NCBI GenBank assembly: GCA_902491515.1
Contig: CABUIC010000010.1
Coordinates: 1 to 64,000 of the forward strand
Length of the DNA: 64,000 nucleotides
Reading direction: 5' to 3'
Origin: an uncultured Porphyromonadaceae bacterium
GTDB taxonomy: Bacteria > Bacteroidota > Bacteroidia > Bacteroidales > Muribaculaceae
Made by a program: the position numbers and the translations under genes. Below are positions 59,781-64,000 of the stretch, piece by piece (position 1 is the first letter of the stretch; each line of letters starts with the position of its first letter). The notes under the pieces are model-generated. The model was not told the origin of the DNA and did no database searches. It saw only the letters and a list, made by a program, of their open reading frames with translations.

Positions 59781-62707
59781 CAGAGTTCGCGGGAGACTTC
59801 CACTTCCTCGAAGCCCTCGATGATGTCGCCGATCTGGATGTCGTTGTATCCGGCGATGGACAGACCGCAGTCGTATCCGGCGAGCACTTCCTTGGCATCG
59901 TCCTTGAAGCGCTTGAGCGAGCCGAGCTCGCCGGTGTAGCGCACGATGCCGTCGCGGATGAGGCGCACCTTCGTTCCTCGCTTGATCTTGCCGTCGCGGA
60001 CCATGGCACCGGCGATGGTGCCGACCTTCGAGATTTTGTAGGTCTCGAGCACTTCGGCGGTGCCGGTGACTTCTTCCTTGAGCTCGGGGGCAAGCATTCC
60101 TGCCATGGCGTCCTTCACTTCCTCGATGGCCTGATAAATGACCGAGTAGAGGCGGATTTCGACGCCTTCGCGCTCGGCGGCACGGCGTGCGGCCTGCGAG
60201 GGACGAACCTGGAAGCCGATGATTACGGCGTCGGAGGCGGCGGCGAGCGTCACGTCGCTCTCTGAAATCTCGCCGACGGCCTTGTGGAGCACGTTGACCT
60301 GAATTTCCTCGGTGGAGAGCTTGATGAGCGAGTCGGAGAGGGCCTCGATGGAGCCGTCCACATCGCCCTTGACGATGATGTTGAGCTCCTGGAAGTTGCC
60401 GATGGCGCGGCGGCGCCCGATGTCCTCGAGGGTGAGAATCTTGGTGGTGCGCAGACCTTGTTCGCGCTGGAGCTGTTCGCGCTTGTTGGCGATCTCGCGG
60501 GCTTCCTGCTCGGTGGAGAGCACGTTGAATGTGTCGCCGGCGGTGGGAGCGCCGTTGAGGCCGAGGATAAGGGCCGGCATGGCGGGACCCGCCTCCTTGA
60601 TGCGCTGGTTGCGCTCGTTGAACATGGCCTTCACCTTGCCGAAGTGGTTACCGGCGAGGACAATGTCGCCCACGTGGAGCGTGCCGTTCTGAACAAGGAC
60701 GTTGGCCACGTAGCCGCGGCCCTTGTCGAGAGAGGATTCGATGATTGTGCCTACGGCCTGGCGCTCGGGATTGGCCTTGAGGTCGAGCATCTCGGCTTCG
60801 AGAAGCACTTTTTCCATGAGCTCGTCGACGCCGATGCCTTTCTTGGCGGAGATGTCCTGACTCTGGTATTTGCCGCCCCAGTCCTCGACGAGATAGTTCA
60901 TCGCGGCGAGTTCCTCCTTGATTTTGTCGGGGTTGGCGTGGGGCTTGTCGATTTTGTTGATGGCGAACACGATGGGCACGCCGGCGGCGGAGGCGTGGTT
61001 GATGGCCTCGACCGTCTGGGGCATCACGGAGTCGTCGGCGGCGACGATGATGATACAGATGTCAGTCACCTTGGCGCCGCGGGCGCGCATGGCCGTGAAA
61101 GCCTCGTGCCCCGGGGTGTCGAGGAAGGTGATGTGTCGGCCGTCGGAGAGCGTCACGGAGTAGGAGCCGATGTGCTGGGTGATTCCGCCGGCCTCGCCGG
61201 CGATGACGTTGGCCTTGCGGATATAGTCGAGGAGCGAGGTCTTGCCGTGGTCGACGTGGCCCATGACGGTCACTACCGGCGGACGGCTGACGAGGTCCTC
61301 CTCTGAGTCCTCTTCCTGGTGGATGGCGTCGGCGACTTCAGCGGAGACGTATTCGGTGGTGAAGCCGAATTCCTCGGCCACGATGTTGATGGTCTCGGCA
61401 TCGAGGCGCTGGTTTATGCTTACCATCACGCCGAGGTTCATGCACGTGGCGATGACCTGGTTGATGGGCACGTCCATCATAATCGAGAGGTCGTGCACGG
61501 TCACGAACTCCGTGAGCTTCAGAACGGTGCTCTCGGCCTGTTCGGCGCGCTGGGCCTCGCGCTCGCGCTGGGCGTTGGCCTCGCGCTTCTCCTTGCGCCA
61601 CTTGGCGCCCTTCTTGACGCCTTTGTCCTTGGCCGTAAGGCGCGCGAGGGTTTCCTTTACCTGCTTGGATACGTCCTCGTCGCTTACTTCGGGCTGGGGT
61701 GCCGGAGCGTTGCGGCGCTGTCCGCGTCCTTTCTGCTCATTGTTGCGGGGGTTCTGGCCGCGGTTGTCGTTTCCGCGTCCGCCGCCCTGACCGCCGCGTC
61801 CGCCGCGGGGCGCGTCCGAGCCTACGGAGGCTACGCCCTGACCGGCTTTCTCGATGTCCACGCGTTCCTTGCCGGTGATGCGGCGGCGCTTCTTGCGGTC
61901 GCCGGAAACTTCGCCCTGACGCTCGTTGCGGCGTTCTTCCTTGGTCTTCTTCTTGGGACGCACGCTCTGGTTAAGGGCCGAGAGGTCGATTTTGCCTACG
62001 ACCTTGGGAGTCGTGACGGGTTTGGGAGTGCCCAGCGAAAAGATTTCCGTCTTGGGCTCCTCGGGAGCCGACGATGGCTTCTCCGAGGCCTGAGCGGGAG
62101 CGGCCTCGGGCTTGGGTTCTTCTTTTTTCTGCGCGGGAGCCGGGGTTTCCTCAGGTTTTGCCGTGGCGGGAGCTTCCGGGGCTTTATCCGCGGGTTTCTC
62201 GACGGAAGGAGCGGCCTTGGGCGCTTCCGCTACGGGTGCGGGCGTCTCGGCAGGCTTCTTGGCGGCCGGAGCCTCGGGCGCTTTTTCCGCAGGCTTTTCG
62301 GGAGTCTTCTCCACCGGCTTGGCAATGGGCTTTTCCGCGGGTTTGGGAGCTTCCGGCTTGGGCTTCACGGGATTTCCGTGCTTGTCGAGCTCTATTTTGC
62401 CCAGAATGCGGGGGCCGGCAGGACGGGTGGTCTCGGCTGTCGGCGCAGGTGCCGCTGTCGGGCGTTCCTCCGGTCGGGAGATATTTTTGGATGAGTCGGC
62501 CTGCTGTTTCTTACGGACGGGGGGCACGCTGTCGCGCATGGCGCGGTCGGCCTTGAATTCGTTCATAAGCATGTCGACGACATCCTCCTCGAGACGCGTG
62601 TTGGGGGTTTCGACCACGCTTATGTTCTTCTTGCGCAGCGACTCGTAGACCGTCTCGACGGAGATGTTGAGGTCTCTTGCTATATTGCTTATTTTGACTT
62701 TCGCCAT
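59780..62707 (-). CDS. infB: Translation initiation factor IF-2
   Basis: GTPase that places initiator tRNA on the 30S subunit, 975 residues. The N-terminal IF2_N domain (VKISNIARDLNISVETVYESL) is followed by a long Pro/Ala/Lys/Glu-rich linker (about residues 70-230) and a basic Gly/Arg-rich segment. The G domain carries G1 GHVDHGKTSLL, G3 DTPGHEAF and G4 NKIDKP; domains II-IV complete the protein up to the C-terminal EEVEVSREL. Length and order are typical for Bacteroidetes. It is preceded by nusA and overlaps folK by one base. Confidence 0.97.
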   Translation of the reverse strand: MAKVKISNIARDLNISVETVYESLRKKNISVVETPNTRLEEDVVDMLMNEFKADRAMRDSVPPVRKKQQADSSKNISRPEERPTAAPAPTAETTRPAGPRILGKIELDKHGNPVKPKPEAPKPAEKPIAKPVEKTPEKPAEKAPEAPAAKKPAETPAPVAEAPKAAPSVEKPADKAPEAPATAKPEETPAPAQKKEEPKPEAAPAQASEKPSSAPEEPKTEIFSLGTPKPVTTPKVVGKIDLSALNQSVRPKKKTKEERRNERQGEVSGDRKKRRRITGKERVDIEKAGQGVASVGSDAPRGGRGGQGGGRGNDNRGQNPRNNEQKGRGQRRNAPAPQPEVSDEDVSKQVKETLARLTAKDKGVKKGAKWRKEKREANAQREREAQRAEQAESTVLKLTEFVTVHDLSIMMDVPINQVIATCMNLGVMVSINQRLDAETINIVAEEFGFTTEYVSAEVADAIHQEEDSEEDLVSRPPVVTVMGHVDHGKTSLLDYIRKANVIAGEAGGITQHIGSYSVTLSDGRHITFLDTPGHEAFTAMRARGAKVTDICIIIVAADDSVMPQTVEAINHASAAGVPIVFAINKIDKPHANPDKIKEELAAMNYLVEDWGGKYQSQDISAKKGIGVDELMEKVLLEAEMLDLKANPERQAVGTIIESSLDKGRGYVANVLVQNGTLHVGDIVLAGNHFGKVKAMFNERNQRIKEAGPAMPALILGLNGAPTAGDTFNVLSTEQEAREIANKREQLQREQGLRTTKILTLEDIGRRRAIGNFQELNIIVKGDVDGSIEALSDSLIKLSTEEIQVNVLHKAVGEISESDVTLAAASDAVIIGFQVRPSQAARRAAEREGVEIRLYSVIYQAIEEVKDAMAGMLAPELKEEVTGTAEVLETYKISKVGTIAGAMVRDGKIKRGTKVRLIRDGIVRYTGELGSLKRFKDDAKEVLAGYDCGLSIAGYNDIQIGDIIEGFEEVEVSREL

Positions 62708-62804
62708 ATGATGGTTTTGCTTGTTTTAGAGGTTGGAAAACTTGGAACGGGGAGCGATTTCCGGCCCGGTAGGCCGGGAGGGGGAGGAGAGGTGGCCGAC
62801 TCCG

Positions 62805-64000
62805 CTATTCCTCGTTCTTCTCAGGAGCCGCGTCTCCTTCGGGTGCGGCCTCGGGAGCGGTCTCCTCCTCTTCGTCGTCCGCCTCGTCTTCTTCGTATTC
62901 GCGGCGGAGAATGGCGATTACCTCGTCGATGGTGTTCTCCTCGAGGTCGCTCTTGTCGATGAGCTCCTGACGGGAGGTGTGGAGGACGGACTGTGCGGTC
63001 ACGCAACCCATGTCCTTGAGGGCGTCGATTACCCAGCCGTCGATTTCGTCCTTGAAGTCGTCGAGGAAGATGTCGTCCTCGTAAATCATCTCGGTATCGC
63101 GGTAGACGTCGATAGTGAAGCCGGTGAGCATCTGCGCGAGCTTGATGTTCTGGCCGCCCTTGCCGATTGCGAGGGACACTTCCTCGGGACGGAGGAAGAC
63201 TTCGGCCTTCTTCGTCTCTTCGTCGACGCGGATTGTCGAGATGCGTGCGGGCGAGAGTGCGCGCTGGATAAGGAGGGAGGGATTGGTGGTGTAGTGGATT
63301 ACGTCGATGTTCTCGTTCCGGAGCTCACGGACGATGCCGTGGATTCGGGAGCCCTTGACGCCCACGCACGCTCCAACGGGATCGATGCGGTCGTCGAAGC
63401 TCTCGACGGCGATTTTCGCGCGCTCGCCGGGGATACGGGCCACGGCCTTGATGCTGATGAGGCCGTCGTGGATTTCGGGAACTTCAAGCTCGAAGAGGCG
63501 GCGCAGGAAGTTGGGGCTCGTGCGGCTTACTGTAATCTTGGGATTGTTGTTCTTGTTGTCGACGTTGCTTACCACGGCGCGGATTGTCTCGCCCTTGCGG
63601 AAGAAATCGCCGGGAATGGATTCGTTCTTGGGAAGGAGAAGCTCGTTGTTGTCGGCGTCGAGAAGCAGAGTCTCGCGGCTCCATACCTGATATACCTCGC
63701 CCGTCACGAGTTCGCCCTCGAGGTCCTTGAACTTGGCGTAGACGGCTTCTTTCTGTAGGTCGAGGATTCGGCTCTGTAGAGTCTGGCGCAGGTTGAGGAT
63801 TGCGCGGCGGCCGAATTTGTCGAAGATAATCTCGCGGGAATGTTCCTCGCCGACCTCGGCCTCGGGGTCGTCGTCGGCGCGGGCGTCGCTGAGCGAAATC
63901 TGCAGGTTCTTGTCAACGACTTCGCCGTCGGGCACTACTTTGAGATTCTGGAAAATCTGCACATAGCCTTTGTCGGGGTTCAGGATTACGTCGAGATTTT
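62805..64000 (-). CDS. nusA: Transcription factor NusA, N terminus beyond the window
   Basis: RNA polymerase-binding factor in elongation, pausing and termination. The frame is open to the right edge (NLDVILNPDKGYVQIFQNLK at the start of what is visible), so the first few dozen residues are missing. Visible parts are the rest of the N-terminal domain, the S1 domain (GELVTGEVYQVWSRETLLLD-like EGELVTGEVYQVWSRETLLL), two KH domains (DDRIDPVGACVGVKGSRIHG and VSLAIGKGGQNIKLA) and an acidic tail (EEDEADDEEEETAPEA). infB follows after 97 bases that hold nothing recognisable. Confidence 0.96.
   Translation of the reverse strand, partial: NLDVILNPDKGYVQIFQNLKVVPDGEVVDKNLQISLSDARADDDPEAEVGEEHSREIIFDKFGRRAILNLRQTLQSRILDLQKEAVYAKFKDLEGELVTGEVYQVWSRETLLLDADNNELLLPKNESIPGDFFRKGETIRAVVSNVDNKNNNPKITVSRTSPNFLRRLFELEVPEIHDGLISIKAVARIPGERAKIAVESFDDRIDPVGACVGVKGSRIHGIVRELRNENIDVIHYTTNPSLLIQRALSPARISTIRVDEETKKAEVFLRPEEVSLAIGKGGQNIKLAQMLTGFTIDVYRDTEMIYEDDIFLDDFKDEIDGWVIDALKDMGCVTAQSVLHTSRQELIDKSDLEENTIDEVIAILRREYEEDEADDEEEETAPEAAPEGDAAPEKNEE

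Noticed and set aside
62733..63758. Long plus-strand open frames opposite nusA and infB (62733-63758, 61319-62494)
   Set aside because: Shadows caused by GC-rich codon use in strongly conserved genes on the minus strand; no recognisable domains.
1..64000. tRNA, rRNA, CRISPR array, prophage or insertion sequence
   Set aside because: Intergenic spaces were read for cloverleaf ends, regularly spaced direct repeats, transposase motifs and phage genes; none was found. The repeats seen are short palindromes without spacer regularity.

Overview
The window looks like chromosomal DNA from a GC-rich member of the order Bacteroidales, most likely Muribaculaceae (S24-7 group). The signs are a SusC-type transporter, Bacteroidetes-style promoters (TTTG, 19-20 bases, TAnnTTTG) in front of many genes, a TamL/TamB pair, DUF4831 and DUF6377 proteins, a BspA-type repeat protein and C-terminal tails like type IX secretion signals. 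The family assignment is an inference from gene content and GC; there is no rRNA gene here to confirm it. I found no tRNA, rRNA, CRISPR array, insertion sequence or prophage.

Layout. 1-3.7 kb: a SusC transporter that stops early, then a membrane glycosyltransferase. 4.0-8.7 kb: an OmpR-type two-component system, ilvE behind a leader with a terminator-like hairpin, an HD hydrolase and an ECF sigma factor. 8.9-14.8 kb: a TolC / adaptor / RND efflux operon ending with a PII-like protein gene. 15-21.2 kb: an acyltransferase, a DUF6377 TPR regulator and a large secreted protein with a degenerate esterase domain and a PHP domain. 21.5-24.4 kb: rplM-rpsI and rpsB-tsf. 24.6-30.1 kb: hflX, a CLC transporter, an AAA/DUF4143 ATPase and a DUF389 membrane protein. 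30.1-37.3 kb: tamL-tamB. 37.5-42.8 kb: a secreted protein and a four-gene MBOAT/SGNH O-acylation-like cluster. 42.8-43.2 kb: a candidate structured noncoding RNA with its own promoter and terminator. 43.5-49.4 kb: an LpxH-like phosphatase, a MIP18-family gene, rsgA, a small winged-helix gene, a secreted pair including an S1/P1 nuclease, rplU-rpmA, and a MNT/HEPN toxin-antitoxin pair whose HEPN gene has an in-frame stop. 49.5-59.0 kb: nnr with two small-operon partners, a BspA-like protein and a NarL-type two-component system. 59.3-64 kb: nusA-infB-folK, with nusA running off the right edge.

The intergenic spaces carry a family of short palindromic repeats in two related forms, one centred on CCATGG and one built on GGACGCACG/CGTGCGTCC. 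They occur at about 24.6, 39.0, 48.6, 52.5, 52.8 and 59.1-59.3 kb.

The items I would look at first are the structured RNA at 42.83-43.15 kb, the palindromic repeat family, the broken HEPN/MNT pair, the leader in front of ilvE, the esterase-like/PHP fusion protein, and the promoter of the sigma factor gene, which is laid directly over the terminator of the efflux operon.
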